Below, piece by piece: positions 38,354 to 48,350 of a stretch of 64,000 bases of DNA. The notes below the pieces were generated by a model. It worked only from the letters and a program-made list of their open reading frames with translations. It had not been told where the DNA came from and made no database searches. Source of the stretch: Rhodococcus ruber (GTDB lineage: Bacteria > Actinomycetota > Actinomycetes > Mycobacteriales > Mycobacteriaceae); NCBI RefSeq assembly GCF_027270735.1, contig NZ_JAPWIJ010000004.1:372001-436000 (forward strand), written 5' to 3'. A program made the translations under genes and the position numbers. Numbering within the stretch: position 1 is the stretch's first letter; each line of letters begins with the position of its first letter.

Positions 38354-38770
38354 ATGAAAATCGAAGCCAAGATCTTCGAGATCCTCACGGTCTTCTTTCT
38401 CCTGGTCGGCATCGTGTACGCGTTGTTCACGGGCCTGAGCCGCACCGGAGTGGAGTGGGCCGGCGTCACCGCGATCTTCCTGTCGGTAGGCCTGACGTTG
38501 ATCGTCGGGACGTACTTCCGGTTCGTCGCCCGACGCCTCGACACCCGCCCCGAAGACTTCGACGATGCCGAGGTCAGCGACGGCGCAGGAGACCTGGGCT
38601 TCTTCAGCCCCGGCAGCTTCTGGCCGATCGTGCTCGCCGGTGCCGCTTCCATCACGGCTCTCGGATTCGCTTTCTTCCAGCCGTGGCTGATCGCTGTGGG
38701 CGTCGTGTGCGTCATCGCGTCGGCCGCTGGATTGGTGTTCGAGTACCACGTCGGAGCCGAGCGTCACTGA
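38354..38770 (+). CDS. ctaF: Cytochrome c oxidase subunit IV (actinobacterial)
   Basis: The 138-residue membrane protein has four hydrophobic segments ([77 protein letters not shown]) and starts [14 protein letters not shown], as in the actinobacterial subunit IV family. It follows ctaC by 18 bases and ends before a strong terminator, so ctaC-ctaF is a two-gene operon. Confidence 0.95.
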   Translation: MKIEAKIFEILTVFFLLVGIVYALFTGLSRTGVEWAGVTAIFLSVGLTLIVGTYFRFVARRLDTRPEDFDDAEVSDGAGDLGFFSPGSFWPIVLAGAASITALGFAFFQPWLIAVGVVCVIASAAGLVFEYHVGAERH

Positions 38771-38787
38771 CTGAATACATCAGGAAA

Positions 38788-38826
38788 GGGCCCCGATCGT
38801 TCGCGAGAACGATCGGGGCCCTTTTT
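38788..38826 (+). terminator. ctaC-ctaF terminator
   Basis: GGGCCCCGATCGTTC pairs perfectly with GAACGATCGGGGCCC around a GCGA tetraloop and is followed by TTTTT, 17 bases after the ctaF stop. It is a textbook Rho-independent terminator. Confidence 0.95.
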
Positions 38827-38925
38827 CTGTACCGAGATGAGTTCTAGAGCCTCGGCGACGGCACGTGGAGCAATGACGGCACAGAACGGTGCTTCACGTG
38901 CGACGAGGAGTGGGCGTCGGCGACG

Positions 38926-39201
38926 TCAGGAGGCGTCGGCGTCGGAGTGTCTCGCGATCGAGTCCGAGGTCGAGTCGGCCAGGGAGTCCAACGAGATGCT
39001 CAGCGCCTCGCACAGGGCCGCGACAGTGAAGAACGCGGGCGTCGGTATACGTCCGGTCTCGATCTTTCTGAGCGTCTCGACCGAGATACCGGCAGCGTCG
39101 GCCACATCGGCCATGGTGCGGGTGTCTCGGTAACGACGCAGTGTTGCGCCGAGTCTGGCTCCGCGAGCGAGTTCGCCAGGGGTGAGTGGGATGCGGACCA
39201 T
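38926..39201 (-). CDS. XRE-family helix-turn-helix regulator
   Basis: The 91-residue protein is a single HTH domain: GARLGATLRRYRDTRTMADVADAAGISVETLRKIETGRI (helices 2 and 3 around ADAAGISVETLRKIE), followed by PTPAFFTVAALCEALSISLDSL and a short Ser/Asp-rich tail. No ligand or dimerisation domain follows. It lies alone, antisense to the cytochrome genes, between ctaC-ctaF and qcrB; in M. tuberculosis that gap instead holds mmpS3 and Rv2197c (from memory). Targets are unknown; local or autoregulation is a guess. The ATG at 39201 gives MVRIPLTPGELARG. Confidence 0.88.
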   Translation of the reverse strand: MVRIPLTPGELARGARLGATLRRYRDTRTMADVADAAGISVETLRKIETGRIPTPAFFTVAALCEALSISLDSLADSTSDSIARHSDADAS

Positions 39202-39380
39202 GTGCCGATAGTAATACCGGTGAGTCGCTCTGTTGCGGCCCGGTGGTATCACTCGCACGAAGATGTCGGCCGAGTATCCGAGCTCGGTGTGGGGGCCGCG
39301 AACCGAGACCGGGGGAGGGGAGGGGACCGACAGCCCTGTCCGCCGATGCGACGATCAGCCGTATCCAGGGCAGCAGACGC

Positions 39381-39418
39381 ACAGAAGGGCGGCACCGGTG
39401 ACGGTGCCGCCCTTCTGT
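39381..39418. terminator. Perfect 17-bp hairpin after qcrB
   Basis: ACAGAAGGGCGGCACCG pairs perfectly with CGGTGCCGCCCTTCTGT around a GTGA tetraloop, 17 bases past the qcrB stop. It is the probable end of the ctaE-qcrCAB transcript, although only a weak T-rich tail is present on either strand. Confidence 0.8.
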
Positions 39419-39434
39419 TGTGCTGCGTCAGATA

Positions 39435-41192
39435 TCAGTGATCGCTGTCGCTGTCCTGACGACCCGACGTGATCGCCGCGTCTTGGTGGCCGTTGCCATT
39501 TGCGTGGCCGTTGCCGTTCGAATGCCCGTTGCCATTAGAGTGGCCGTTGCCGTTCGAGTGGCCGTTGGACCCGTTGCCGAGAATTCCCGCCTGGTAGTTG
39601 CGGAGCATCGCGAGCTGCTCGTGTTCGCCCTTGTGCAGTGCATCTTCGAGAGCCTTGCTCTGAGCAACTGGGTCCGGGGTGAACAACGATCCCGAGCCGG
39701 GCTTACCGGCGGAACCGAGCTTGTTCATCTTCTTGGGTACCGGTGCGCCCTGGTAGTCGAGCGGAATCGGATGTCCGTGATCGTCGACCGGTCCGAGCGG
39801 CTGGTGGATTTCCACGTACTGGCCGTGCGGGAGACGCTTGATGATTCCGGTTTCGATGCCGTGCTCGAGTACCGCCCGGTCGCTGCGCTGTAGACCGATG
39901 CAGAACCGGTAGGCAACGAAGTAGGCGATCGGAGGCAGGATCAGTACACCGATACGACCGATCCAGGTCATGGCGTTCAGCGAGATGTCGAACTTGTACG
40001 CGATCAGGTCGTTGACGCAGGAGAGCGTCAGGACGACGTAGAACGCGATGGACATCGCGCCGATGGCCGTACGGACCGGCACGTCGCGGGGACGCTGCAG
40101 CAGGTTGTGGTGTGCAGTGTCGCCGGTGAGGCGCTTCTCGATCCACGGGTAGGCGATCATGACCGTGAATACCAGACCCATGATCACTGCGACCCAGAAC
40201 ACTGCCGGGATGGTGTAGCGACCGGCGATGTAGATGTCCCAAGCCGGCCAGAGTCGAGCCAGTCCGTCGGTCCACATCATGTAGAAGTCGGGCTGCGAAC
40301 CTGCCGACACCTGCGACGGGTTGTACGGACCCAGGTTCCAGATCGGGTTGACCTGAAGCAGACCACCCATCGCTGCCAGAACACCGAACGTCACGGCGAA
40401 GAATGCACCGGACTTGACCGCGAAGACCGGGAGAATACGAACGCCGACGACGTTCTTCTCGGTACGTCCCGGTCCGGGGAACTGCGTGTGCTTCTGGTAC
40501 CAGACCAGCGCCAGGTGGGCTGCAATCAACGCCAGGATGATCGCGGGAAGCAGCAGCACGTGGGCTACGTACAGGCGAGGAATGATGATGGTGCCCGGGA
40601 AGTCGCCGTCGAAGATCAGCCAGTGCATCCACGTACCGACGATCGGGATGCTCATCGTGATGCCGGAGAAGGCGGCGCGAAGACCGGTGCCCGAGAGCAG
40701 GTCGTCGGGAAGGGAGTATCCGAAGAAGCCCTCGAACATCGCCAGGATCAGCAGCAGGCAGCCGATGACCCAGTTGGCCTCGCGGGGGCGACGGAACGCA
40801 CCCGTGAAGAAGATGCGAGCCATGTGCACGATGATCGATGCGGCGAACATCAGTGCCGCCCAGTGGTGGATCTGTCGCATGAACAGACCACCGCGGACCT
40901 CGAACGAGATGTCGAGGGCAGTGGCGTACGCACGGGACATCGTCACACCGTTGAGCGGGGTGTACGCGCCCTGGTACACGACCTCGCTGAGCGACGGATC
41001 GAAGAACAGGGTGAGGAAGACGCCGGAGATCAGCAGGATCACGAAGCTGTACAGCGCGATCTCACCGAGCAGGAACGACCAGTGGGTGGGAAAAACCTTG
41101 TTGATCTGACGGCGCAATCCCGGTGCCAGGTGGTAACGACTGTCTACGTCGTCGGCCTGCTTGGCTGCGAGAGTTTGCAGTGAAGGACTCAT
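39435..41192 (-). CDS. qcrB: Cytochrome bc1 complex cytochrome b subunit
   Basis: The 585-residue cytochrome b carries the quinol oxidation and reduction sites of the bc1 complex, the target site of drugs such as Q203 in mycobacteria. Eight or more membrane spans, paired heme histidines ([23 protein letters not shown] region and [25 protein letters not shown] region) and the PVVGTWxHW-type Qo loop are visible. A long C-terminal extension (about residues 450-585) ends in a Gly/His/Ser/Asn repeat (HSNGNG units) and an acidic DSDSDH. It overlaps the qcrA stop by four bases and ends the ctaE-qcrC-qcrA-qcrB operon. Confidence 0.95.
   Translation of the reverse strand: MSPSLQTLAAKQADDVDSRYHLAPGLRRQINKVFPTHWSFLLGEIALYSFVILLISGVFLTLFFDPSLSEVVYQGAYTPLNGVTMSRAYATALDISFEVRGGLFMRQIHHWAALMFAASIIVHMARIFFTGAFRRPREANWVIGCLLLILAMFEGFFGYSLPDDLLSGTGLRAAFSGITMSIPIVGTWMHWLIFDGDFPGTIIIPRLYVAHVLLLPAIILALIAAHLALVWYQKHTQFPGPGRTEKNVVGVRILPVFAVKSGAFFAVTFGVLAAMGGLLQVNPIWNLGPYNPSQVSAGSQPDFYMMWTDGLARLWPAWDIYIAGRYTIPAVFWVAVIMGLVFTVMIAYPWIEKRLTGDTAHHNLLQRPRDVPVRTAIGAMSIAFYVVLTLSCVNDLIAYKFDISLNAMTWIGRIGVLILPPIAYFVAYRFCIGLQRSDRAVLEHGIETGIIKRLPHGQYVEIHQPLGPVDDHGHPIPLDYQGAPVPKKMNKLGSAGKPGSGSLFTPDPVAQSKALEDALHKGEHEQLAMLRNYQAGILGNGSNGHSNGNGHSNGNGHSNGNGHANGNGHQDAAITSGRQDSDSDH
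39486..39567 (-). repeat. 18-bp tandem repeats inside qcrB 3' end
   Basis: About four imperfect 18-base units encode repeated GHSNGN. Variation is mainly at synonymous positions, with one Ser-to-Ala change, which suggests selection for the peptide or a recent expansion. Confidence 0.85.
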
Positions 41193-42367
41193 GAATCACG
41201 CTCCGGTCGACGTTCCCAGAAGGCGGGACCCAGTGCTTCGTGGAAATCGGCTTGTGCCACTAGGTATCCCTCCTCGTTGACTGTGATGGGAAGCTGGGGC
41301 AGCGCGCGCGCGGCCGGTCCGAAGATCGGCTTGGCGTACTCGAGCGCGTTGAACTGCGACTGATGGCAAGGGCAGAGAATGCGGTTTGTCTGCTGCTCGA
41401 ACAACGATGTCGGGCAACCCAAGTGCGTGCAGATCTTGGAGTAGGCGTAGTAGTCGCCGTAGTTGTAGCTCTCCTGGCCCTTGCGCTTGACGACAGTGCT
41501 CGCGGCGTCGGGGCGTAAGCGGATGAGCATGACGGCGTTGCGAATTCCGCGCAGAGACACGAGAAGTTCGTGCTCGCTCTCGCGGTCCGATTCGCGGAAC
41601 GGGAATACAGTCTCCATGGCACCAGCGTCCAAGTCCTCGGGCCGAACGAGAACGACATCTTCCGGTCGCCCGGTGTCTCGTCGGAGGTAGATGGTCTCTC
41701 CATCGTAGCGAGGAGTCCAGCCTGATACCCACAACGGAGAATCATCGCCCTTGGCCCAGGGGTTCTTGATCAAGCCTCCGAGCGGGAGCAACGCCATGAC
41801 GCCCAGTGCGCCACCGCCGAAGAACAGTGAACGCTTGATGACCTTGCGACGACCGATGGTCGACGTGTCGAGAGAGTCACCCAGTTCGGCCACCAACGTC
41901 TTGCGGTCCGTCTCCGACGAACTTCCGTCGTGGCGGTCCTGAATGGAGACCTCTTCGGGAATGAACTTCTTGGTGAACTGCACGGCACCCACGCCGACGG
42001 CGAGGATTGCCAGACCCATCGTGCCGCCGATCAACGGCGTGTACAGCGAGTAGAGGTGGTAGTTCTCGTCACCGATTCCGGCGTACTGCCAGGGCCAGAA
42101 CAGGTAGACACCGATGAACGCGACGGCCGAAAGGCCGGCGATGGCGAACCAGATCGCCACGCTGCGCTCGGCGCGCTTTTCCGCCCGGGTGCCCTCGACG
42201 GCCCAGCGGTTTCTGCGGAAAGCGACGTCGACACCATCGAGGTTGGTACCGAGCTCGACCAGCTGGTCGCGGCTCAGTGAAGCCAATTCCTCGTCGGTGT
42301 ACTTCTTGTCGGCATCCACACCACTGGTGTTTGCCGCGTCCTTGCGGCCGGAATCGCCGTCGCTCAT
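41189..42367 (-). CDS. qcrA: Cytochrome bc1 complex Rieske iron-sulfur subunit
   Basis: The 392-residue actinobacterial-type Rieske protein has a long hydrophilic N-terminus, three membrane spans (about 73-93, 115-135 and 178-200) and a C-terminal Rieske domain with cluster ligands in CTHLGCPTS and CPCHQSQF (about residues 310-335). The three-span form is characteristic of Actinobacteria, where it helps tie bc1 to the aa3 oxidase. Starts and stops overlap with qcrC (4 bases) and qcrB (4 bases). Confidence 0.95.
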   Translation of the reverse strand: MSDGDSGRKDAANTSGVDADKKYTDEELASLSRDQLVELGTNLDGVDVAFRRNRWAVEGTRAEKRAERSVAIWFAIAGLSAVAFIGVYLFWPWQYAGIGDENYHLYSLYTPLIGGTMGLAILAVGVGAVQFTKKFIPEEVSIQDRHDGSSSETDRKTLVAELGDSLDTSTIGRRKVIKRSLFFGGGALGVMALLPLGGLIKNPWAKGDDSPLWVSGWTPRYDGETIYLRRDTGRPEDVVLVRPEDLDAGAMETVFPFRESDRESEHELLVSLRGIRNAVMLIRLRPDAASTVVKRKGQESYNYGDYYAYSKICTHLGCPTSLFEQQTNRILCPCHQSQFNALEYAKPIFGPAARALPQLPITVNEEGYLVAQADFHEALGPAFWERRPERDS

Positions 42368-43212
42368 GACCTAGCTCCGATCCACAATGTTGCGCCGACG
42401 ACTGCGGCGATTCCGACAACCCAGAGGGCAACCATCTCGGTACCGGGACCGAAGCCCGCTAGACCCCAACCGCCCGCGGCCTTGGTCTCTTGAGCTGACT
42501 TGACGTACGCGATGATGTCCGACTTCTCCTCGATCGTCAGCTGACGATCGGAGAACTTGGGCATGTTCTGCGGACCGGTGACCATTGCGGTGTAGATCTC
42601 TTGCTCGTTCGCAGGTCCGAGGTCGGGCGCGAACTTGCCGGAGGACAGGGCGCCGCCCTGACCGGTGAAGTTGTGGCAGGACGCGCAGTTCAACCTGAAC
42701 AGTTCGCTGCCGCGCGCAATGTCGTCGCCGCGCAGAGACTCCTGTGCGATCTCACCGTTCTCGTCGCGGATGACCGTGGGTCCGCCGCCGTTGGCGTTGA
42801 TGTAGGCACCGAGGGCGTCGATCTGCTTGTCGTTGAACTTCGGCGGCTTGCGCAGGGCCTGTGCCTCGTTACGCACGGCCGGCATGCGGCCACTGGACAC
42901 CTGGAAGTAGACGGCCGCTTCGCCGACGCCGATGAGGCTGGGTCCGCGGTCCTGAACGCCCTGCAGGTTGGCGCCGTGGCACGTCACGCAGGACGTGTCG
43001 TACAGCTGCTTGCCTTCGCGAATGAGCGCAGCCGAGTCGGTGTCGGCGGTAGCGACCTGCGGAGTCGGGGTCAAGGCCGAAGCGAGGAAACCCGCGCTCA
43101 GAAGGCCCATCATCAGAACGAGAGCACCTGTGATGCGTCGGCGCGTCTTACGCTGCCGTCGCGTCTTGGCGGCGGCCTTGTCGACGGATGCTGCTGGGGG
43201 AGATGTACTCAT
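42364..43212 (-). CDS. qcrC: Cytochrome bc1 complex diheme cytochrome c subunit
   Basis: The 282-residue cytochrome cc has an N-terminal membrane anchor after a basic tail ([11 protein letters not shown]), two cytochrome c domains with CVTCH (about residue 73) and CASCH (about residue 174), and a C-terminal membrane span ([19 protein letters not shown]). The two hemes replace a soluble cytochrome c by shuttling electrons directly from bc1 to CuA of CtaC within the supercomplex. It lies 83 bases after ctaE and overlaps qcrA. Confidence 0.96.
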   Translation of the reverse strand: MSTSPPAASVDKAAAKTRRQRKTRRRITGALVLMMGLLSAGFLASALTPTPQVATADTDSAALIREGKQLYDTSCVTCHGANLQGVQDRGPSLIGVGEAAVYFQVSSGRMPAVRNEAQALRKPPKFNDKQIDALGAYINANGGGPTVIRDENGEIAQESLRGDDIARGSELFRLNCASCHNFTGQGGALSSGKFAPDLGPANEQEIYTAMVTGPQNMPKFSDRQLTIEEKSDIIAYVKSAQETKAAGGWGLAGFGPGTEMVALWVVGIAAVVGATLWIGARS

Positions 43213-43295
43213 CTTCTATCCCTTGTCGTGTCGGGACGGACCGAACGTCGGGGGCTGAATCCGTTCGTTCGTTATCTTTGGCGTGCTGACTGTCA

Positions 43296-43907
43296 CTAGC
43301 GGATGAAGTAGATCGTCGCGAAGAGGGCAATCCAGACGATGTCGACGAAGTGCCAGTAATACGAGACGACGATGGCGGCGGTGGCCTGCGCGGGAGTGAA
43401 CTTGCTGACCAGAGTTCGGGTGATCAGGAAGACGAACGCGATGAGTCCGCCGATCACGTGCAGTCCGTGGAAGCCGGTCGTGATGTAGAAGACCGATCCG
43501 TACACGCTGCTCGACAACGTCGTGCCCTCGTGCACCAGGTGGTAGTACTCGTACGCCTGGCCGGACACGAAGAACGCGCCCATGGCCAGCGTGATGATGT
43601 ACCACCGTCGAAGGCCGAAGACGTCCCCGCGCTCAGCGGCGAACACGCCCAGCTGGCACGTGAACGACGACGCGATCAGCACGGCCGTCACCGGTACGGC
43701 CAGAGTGAGGTTCAACTCGGTCGGTTCCGGCGGCCAGTTTCCGTTCGCCTGGGCTCGCGCGACGAAGTACATCGCAAACAGCCCGGCGAAGAACATGAGT
43801 TCACTCGACAGCCACACGATCGTGCCGACGCTGACCATATTGGGACGGTTCAGCGAGTGCACGCGTTGGGTGATTGCCGATCCTTGAGTCCCTACAGCGC
43901 TCGTCAC
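43296..43907 (-). CDS. ctaE: Cytochrome c oxidase subunit III
   Basis: The 203-residue membrane protein has five spans; the family-typical [35 protein letters not shown] and [23 protein letters not shown] are all present. The start is GTG at 43907 because the conserved subunit III sequence begins just downstream; the open frame continues upstream to 44132 but overlaps the divergent 158-aa gene. First gene of ctaE-qcrC-qcrA-qcrB. Confidence 0.94.
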   Translation of the reverse strand: MTSAVGTQGSAITQRVHSLNRPNMVSVGTIVWLSSELMFFAGLFAMYFVARAQANGNWPPEPTELNLTLAVPVTAVLIASSFTCQLGVFAAERGDVFGLRRWYIITLAMGAFFVSGQAYEYYHLVHEGTTLSSSVYGSVFYITTGFHGLHVIGGLIAFVFLITRTLVSKFTPAQATAAIVVSYYWHFVDIVWIALFATIYFIR

Positions 43908-44058
43908 AGAAAGAAGTATGACCCGTCGTAGTACGGAAGGCATATCCGGGTCCGCTCTGGGCGCGTCGCAACACAACGAATCCAAGAGCGCCCTTGTTCC
44001 CGTGCTGGTCGGAAGCCCTGTACGGGCCGGTAGGGTCCAGTCGTGCAAGGCTGGCCTC

Positions 44059-44535
44059 ATGGCAAAGAGCACCGAAGGTGGGTGGTTTCGGCGGCTGTTC
44101 TCGCGGTCGACCGCAGAACGTCTGGACCCCACGCGCGAGGATCTGGTGATAGTGGCGAGTTGCTTCGACGACGCACAGGCGTGTTCGGCTGTGCTGGACG
44201 ACGCAGCCCGAAATCCACCGGTGTGGACGGCGGCGTCGGATGTGTTGCTTCGGCATCATCTGCTCCTGCCGGCACACGAAGTAGAGGACGCGGCCGCGGT
44301 CGCCGCCCAGGACGACTACGAAGTGGGGCCCGCGGCCGAAGTGTCGGACATCGGTGGATACCGCCCACACGTCGACGACGGCGTTGCGCTGGTTCTGCAG
44401 CGTGTGCAGGTGCTCGACGCGCTGCACTGTTCGCAGGAGCGATCTCGAATGGCGGGCCTCGCTCAACGGCGGGGTGGCGCTGTGCTCGGGTGGGATGCGC
44501 TGCAGCCGGCACAGGCCGACCCAGCGTCTGGCTAA
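44059..44535 (+). CDS. Conserved hypothetical protein, 158 aa
   Basis: The 158-residue cytoplasmic protein starts [20 protein letters not shown] and has an alpha/beta-looking middle ([44 protein letters not shown], then an acidic [16 protein letters not shown] segment) and an [24 protein letters not shown] end. No family is recognised and there is no signal peptide or membrane span. It is upstream of trpD by 50 bases on the same strand and divergent from ctaE; cotranscription with trpD is possible. The ATG at 44059 begins the conserved-looking part. Confidence 0.75.
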   Translation: MAKSTEGGWFRRLFSRSTAERLDPTREDLVIVASCFDDAQACSAVLDDAARNPPVWTAASDVLLRHHLLLPAHEVEDAAAVAAQDDYEVGPAAEVSDIGGYRPHVDDGVALVLQRVQVLDALHCSQERSRMAGLAQRRGGAVLGWDALQPAQADPASG

Positions 44536-44585
44536 GCTTCCACCGCACCAAGGCCGCGGCCACGGATCGACGAACGGAACCAGCC

Positions 44586-45647
44586 ATGAACGCACCGACC
44601 GCAGACGAGCAGCCACGAACCTGGCGTCGAATTCTCGGCGCGTTGACGACTCGTACCGACCTTTCCAGCGCGGACACCGGCTGGGCGATGGACGAGATCA
44701 TGGCCGACAACGCGACAGCGGCACAGATCGCAGCGTTCGGAGTGGCCCTCAGGATGAAGGGGCCGACTCCGGCGGAGGTGAGCGGTCTCGCCGAATCCAT
44801 GCTTTCGCACGCGGTGTTGGTGGACACCGATACCGACGCCGTCGACGTCGTCGGAACCGGCGGTGACGGAGCCGACACCGTCAACATCTCCACCATGGCC
44901 GCCATCGTCGTGGCCGCCAGCGGCATACGGGTGGTCAAGCACGGCAACCGCGCGGCGTCGTCCAAGAGCGGCACGACAGACGTACTCGAAGCGCTGGGAG
45001 TGCGGGTGACTCTGGGAGCCGACGCGGTCGCGTCGAGCGTCGAGCAGGTCGGTATCGGGTTCTGCTTCGCGCCGATGCACCACCCCGCACTGCGCTTCGC
45101 CGCGGCACCGCGCAAGGAGATAGGCATCCCGACGGTCTTCAACGTGCTGGGGCCTCTCACCAATCCGGGTCGCCCGCGCGCAGGTCTGATCGGCTGCGCT
45201 TTCGAGAGTTTGGCTCCCGTCATGGCCGACGTGTTCGCCGGCCGTGGCAGCTCGGTACTCGTCGTGCGCGGCGACGACGGACTGGACGAGATCACCCTCT
45301 CCACCACGACGACGGTGCATGTGGTGTCCGGTGGCTCGGTGACCGTCGAGACGATCGATCCACGCGACTACGGAATCGACCGGGCACCCATCGAGGCCCT
45401 CAGAGGCGGCGATGCGGAGTTCAATGCCGCAGTGGCGCATCGCGTATTCGCCGGCGAACACGGACCGGTCCGTGACGCCGTACTGCTCAATGCCGCCGCA
45501 GCCATTGCCGCGCATCGGGGCGTCTCCGGGAACCTACGTGAGCGCATCGTAGCCGGATTAGCAACTGCTGCAACGGTTGTCGACAACGGTTCCGCGTCGC
45601 GGCTACTCGCCGACTGGGCACGCTGCACCACCGCATTGGCCGACTGA
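44586..45647 (+). CDS. trpD: Anthranilate phosphoribosyltransferase
   Basis: The 353-residue TrpD transfers phosphoribosyl to anthranilate in tryptophan synthesis. Signatures are [17 protein letters not shown] (PRPP pyrophosphate site), [45 protein letters not shown] and [15 protein letters not shown]. It is separated from the rest of the trp genes, as in M. tuberculosis (Rv2192c). It converges on the AsnC-domain gene with an 11-base gap. Confidence 0.96.
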   Translation: MNAPTADEQPRTWRRILGALTTRTDLSSADTGWAMDEIMADNATAAQIAAFGVALRMKGPTPAEVSGLAESMLSHAVLVDTDTDAVDVVGTGGDGADTVNISTMAAIVVAASGIRVVKHGNRAASSKSGTTDVLEALGVRVTLGADAVASSVEQVGIGFCFAPMHHPALRFAAAPRKEIGIPTVFNVLGPLTNPGRPRAGLIGCAFESLAPVMADVFAGRGSSVLVVRGDDGLDEITLSTTTTVHVVSGGSVTVETIDPRDYGIDRAPIEALRGGDAEFNAAVAHRVFAGEHGPVRDAVLLNAAAAIAAHRGVSGNLRERIVAGLATAATVVDNGSASRLLADWARCTTALAD

Positions 45648-45658
45648 CGAAGTGTGCC

Positions 45659-45934
45659 CTACTCGCCGATCGAGAACCCTGCATCGACGTCGGCGCTCGA
45701 ATAAGACTGGAACGCAATGTGAGTCGTGGTGCTCCGAACACCACGCACACGATTGATGTGTTTGGTGACGACATCGGCGATCGAGGCATGGTCGCGCACT
45801 TTGACGATGGCGATCAGGTCGACGTCCCCAGCGCACGAATAGACCTCCGTCACACCATCGACATCGGCAACGGCTTGAGCCGCTTCCGGAATCAAATCGG
45901 CTTCGGCGTCGATCAAGACGATGGCATTGATCAT
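45659..45934 (-). CDS. Stand-alone Lrp/AsnC ligand-binding (RAM) domain
   Basis: The 91-residue protein is only the effector-binding domain of Lrp/AsnC regulators (MINAIVLIDAEADLIPEAAQAVADVDGVTEVYSCAGDVDLIAIVKVRDHASIA, read in two parts) without a helix-turn-helix. Such stand-alone RAM proteins bind amino acids and form rings or hetero-oligomers with full-length Lrp proteins, or act in metabolism. Location between trpD and a nuclease gene gives no clear partner. Confidence 0.9.
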   Translation of the reverse strand: MINAIVLIDAEADLIPEAAQAVADVDGVTEVYSCAGDVDLIAIVKVRDHASIADVVTKHINRVRGVRSTTTHIAFQSYSSADVDAGFSIGE

Positions 45935-45994
45935 CGGTCCTCCTCCTGCGTCTCGAGCCCGATGTGCGACGAGCTCCCACCCAACCCTAGTTCC

Positions 45995-46086
45995 ACCGGT
46001 CGTTCCGCGGGCTCCACTCCTTGCACCACCGGTCGTTCCGCGGGCTCCACTCCTGCACTACCGGTCGTTCCGCGGGCTCCACTCCT
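45995..46086. repeat. Three 32-33 bp tandem repeats at a gene 3' end
   Basis: Units start at 45995, 46028 and 46060 and share ACCGGTCGTTCCGCGGGCTC plus CACTCC. The last unit covers the end of the exonuclease/GIY-YIG gene on the minus strand, giving the C-terminus EWSPRNDR before TAG. The minus-strand core GAGTGGAGCCCGCGGAACGA resembles the core of the repeats at 54913-55014. Confidence 0.93.
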
Positions 46087-47863
46087 GCCGCGCGGCTTCT
46101 CTCGCCGTTCGACACCAGCCTTCCCACGAACCCGCAGAGCGTGCCGGACTGCAGTAACCGCTGGTGGTGCGCACGATGCGAACCCCGTCGGTGCGTAGCC
46201 AGGACGCGATGAGACCGACCTCTTCAGGGGGCGCACCTCGAAGCGGCGTCGGATCGGGCAGCACCGTCTCGGCGGACGCGGTGATGGCATCGACGACGGG
46301 CATCGGGTGCACTCCGCGGGGAGCGACCGCAGCACCGGCCAGACGCCCGAATCGCACCACGATCAACTCCCATCCTCCGTCCGCGGTCCGCCGAGCGGCC
46401 ACGAGTTCGGCGATGGCGGCCACAGCCGCCGACCGATGCATCCGGCGGAGCGCGTCCACAGTGATCGCGATCCGGTCGCGCAGGCGCGCGGCAGTCTCGT
46501 AGAGCTCTCTGTCCGCGAGTTCGGCGACCCGCCGGCGCATGGAATAGAGGATCGCGTCGTCCTGGCCACACACGAGCGCAAGAAACTGCGCAGGTGCGCC
46601 GGAGTACTCGTCGGCCGTCAACGGCCCGGAGAGCGCCGCTGGGCAGCCGCCGACGTCGGTTGCCGGGCAGTCGTCACCGTGCCGAACCGAACGACCCAGA
46701 CGGCGGGTGCACGTGCGCAGACGACAGAACTCCGCCACGAGCGCCGAAGCCTCTGCCGCGTCACTGCGAACCGAGAACGGGCCGAGACTGTTGGGCGTCG
46801 GCGTCCGGACCATCGACAGACGTGGGAACGCCTCGTCGGTGAGGGTGATCCACCAGCCCTTCTTGGGAAACTTCGAGCGGCGGTTGTACGGCGGAATGTG
46901 CGCCGAGAGCAGGCGCAGTTCTCTGACACCGGCTTCGAGTGCGTGCGCGCACTCGACGTGGTCGACGCGCGTGGCCAGGGAGACCATTTCCTTCATTCGG
47001 CCCCTGGTCTCCGACCCGGTGAAGTAGTTGCGTACTCGGCGCTTGAGGTTGTTCGAGGTGCCGACGTACAGGACTTCGTCGGACGGGCCGCGGAAGAGAT
47101 AGACGCCGGGCGTGCCCGGCAGGTGCGCGGCCAACCCGCGTTTGGCACGCTGGCCGGCCGACACCGCCGGAAGGTAGTCGACCAATTCGGCATAACTGTG
47201 GACACCCTGATTGCCCACTCGTTCGATGAGGCCGTGCAGAACGTCGACAGTTGCACGGGCGTCGTCGAGCGCACGGTGGGTAGGCCGGGTACCGGATCTG
47301 AACAGCGTGGACAGCGCGGAGAGTTTGACCGAGGGTGCCTCGTCGCGCGTGAGTACCCGTCGAGCCAGCTTGACGGTGCACAACACCTGAAACCGGGGCC
47401 ACGCTATGTCGAGACGACTGGCGGCGGCCTTGAGGAACCCGGTGTCGAAGCCCGCGTTGTGGGCCACCAACACCGAGCCGCGGGCGAATTCGAGGAAGCC
47501 GGGTAGCACTCGTTCTATCCGAGGCGCGCCGATCAGCATTGCCGACGTGATTCCGGTGAGTTCGACGATGTACGGAGGAATGGATCTGCCCGGATCGACG
47601 AGGGTGGCGAATTCGCCGAGAATTTCGCCGCCTCGAACCTTGACCGCTCCGATCTCGGTGATGGCCTCTGTGTCTGCGCTGCCGCCGGTGGTTTCGAGGT
47701 CGACGACGACGAACGTGGTCTCGTGCAGTGGGGTGTCCAGTTCGTCGAACGTCAGCTGGATGGGCAGGCTCACCCGGACGACGGTAGGTCCGACCTCCGA
47801 CAAGAACACGCATGGCGGTGTCGTCGGAGACCGTGTCGTCGCACCCGGACCGTGATGTGTCAC
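46058..47863 (-). CDS. DEDD exonuclease fused to UvrC-type GIY-YIG nuclease
   Basis: The protein of up to 601 residues joins an N-terminal DnaQ-like 3'-5' exonuclease ([11 protein letters not shown] with the first Asp/Glu pair, [29 protein letters not shown]; about residues 50-215) to a GIY-YIG domain ([32 protein letters not shown], in two parts; about 245-325) and a UvrC-like region with [13 protein letters not shown]. The layout matches Rv2191 and Cho-like repair nucleases, so a role in nucleotide excision or branched-DNA repair is likely. The start is uncertain: GTG at 47863 is the longest, but a GTG nearer 47773 just before [11 protein letters not shown] is plausible. The C-terminus ends inside a tandem repeat. 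Confidence 0.85.
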   Translation of the reverse strand: MTHHGPGATTRSPTTPPCVFLSEVGPTVVRVSLPIQLTFDELDTPLHETTFVVVDLETTGGSADTEAITEIGAVKVRGGEILGEFATLVDPGRSIPPYIVELTGITSAMLIGAPRIERVLPGFLEFARGSVLVAHNAGFDTGFLKAAASRLDIAWPRFQVLCTVKLARRVLTRDEAPSVKLSALSTLFRSGTRPTHRALDDARATVDVLHGLIERVGNQGVHSYAELVDYLPAVSAGQRAKRGLAAHLPGTPGVYLFRGPSDEVLYVGTSNNLKRRVRNYFTGSETRGRMKEMVSLATRVDHVECAHALEAGVRELRLLSAHIPPYNRRSKFPKKGWWITLTDEAFPRLSMVRTPTPNSLGPFSVRSDAAEASALVAEFCRLRTCTRRLGRSVRHGDDCPATDVGGCPAALSGPLTADEYSGAPAQFLALVCGQDDAILYSMRRRVAELADRELYETAARLRDRIAITVDALRRMHRSAAVAAIAELVAARRTADGGWELIVVRFGRLAGAAVAPRGVHPMPVVDAITASAETVLPDPTPLRGAPPEEVGLIASWLRTDGVRIVRTTSGYCSPARSAGSWEGWCRTAREAARQEWSPRNDR

Positions 47864-47944
47864 GAAACCTGTCGGTGGCGGGCGCTACCTTTCGCTCGAT
47901 CGGCTGATTCGGCCGCCTGAAACAGCAAAGAGACAAGGATCACA

Positions 47945-48226
47945 ATGATCATCGACTGCAGTGACTGCCTGGTCCGTGACATCGCCTGCGCGGACTGCGT
48001 CGTGACGGTGCTTCTGGGGCCGCCGGGAATGCCATCGAGGTCGGACGGCCGGTGGGTCGGACCACCCTCGCCGATAACGCTCGAGCAGGAGGAATTGGGT
48101 GCGATGGGGGTGCTCGCGGATGTCGGTCTCGTCCCTGCGCTCAAGCTTGTGACGAACGCGGACGAGACCGCCGAAGTTCCGTCGTTACCGACTCGTGATG
48201 CACCCGGAGATCAGCGCGCTGGTTAG
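47945..48226 (+). CDS. Small CxxC-containing protein, unknown function
   Basis: The 93-residue protein starts MIIDCSDCLVRDIACADCVV with two CxxC pairs (residues 5-8 and 15-18), suggesting a zinc knuckle or small redox site, followed by TVLLGPPG and the acidic LEQEELGAMGVLADVGLVPALKL. The remainder looks disordered. It is preceded by AAAGAGACAAGGA, a fair ribosome-binding site. I believe similar short proteins accompany the Rv2191/Rv2190c region in related genomes but have no named family for it. It is divergent from the nuclease gene and upstream of the c-di-AMP riboswitch. Confidence 0.75.
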   Translation: MIIDCSDCLVRDIACADCVVTVLLGPPGMPSRSDGRWVGPPSPITLEQEELGAMGVLADVGLVPALKLVTNADETAEVPSLPTRDAPGDQRAG

Positions 48227-48350
48227 CGAAATTCGGGTCGAATTCGGTTGCGTCGGCGCGTTGGGGTCGACACAGGGGTATGCCATTTCGTAACCTTCCT
48301 GAGACCTTGCGGAGTCTCGCCAGTCCAAACCGGAGTGGCGTCGCAAGTCA

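Noticed and set aside
45931..46335. Frame containing repeated GVEPAERPV as a repeat protein gene
   Set aside because: It is the triple repeat read in another frame and overlaps the nuclease 3' end; no start site or domain.
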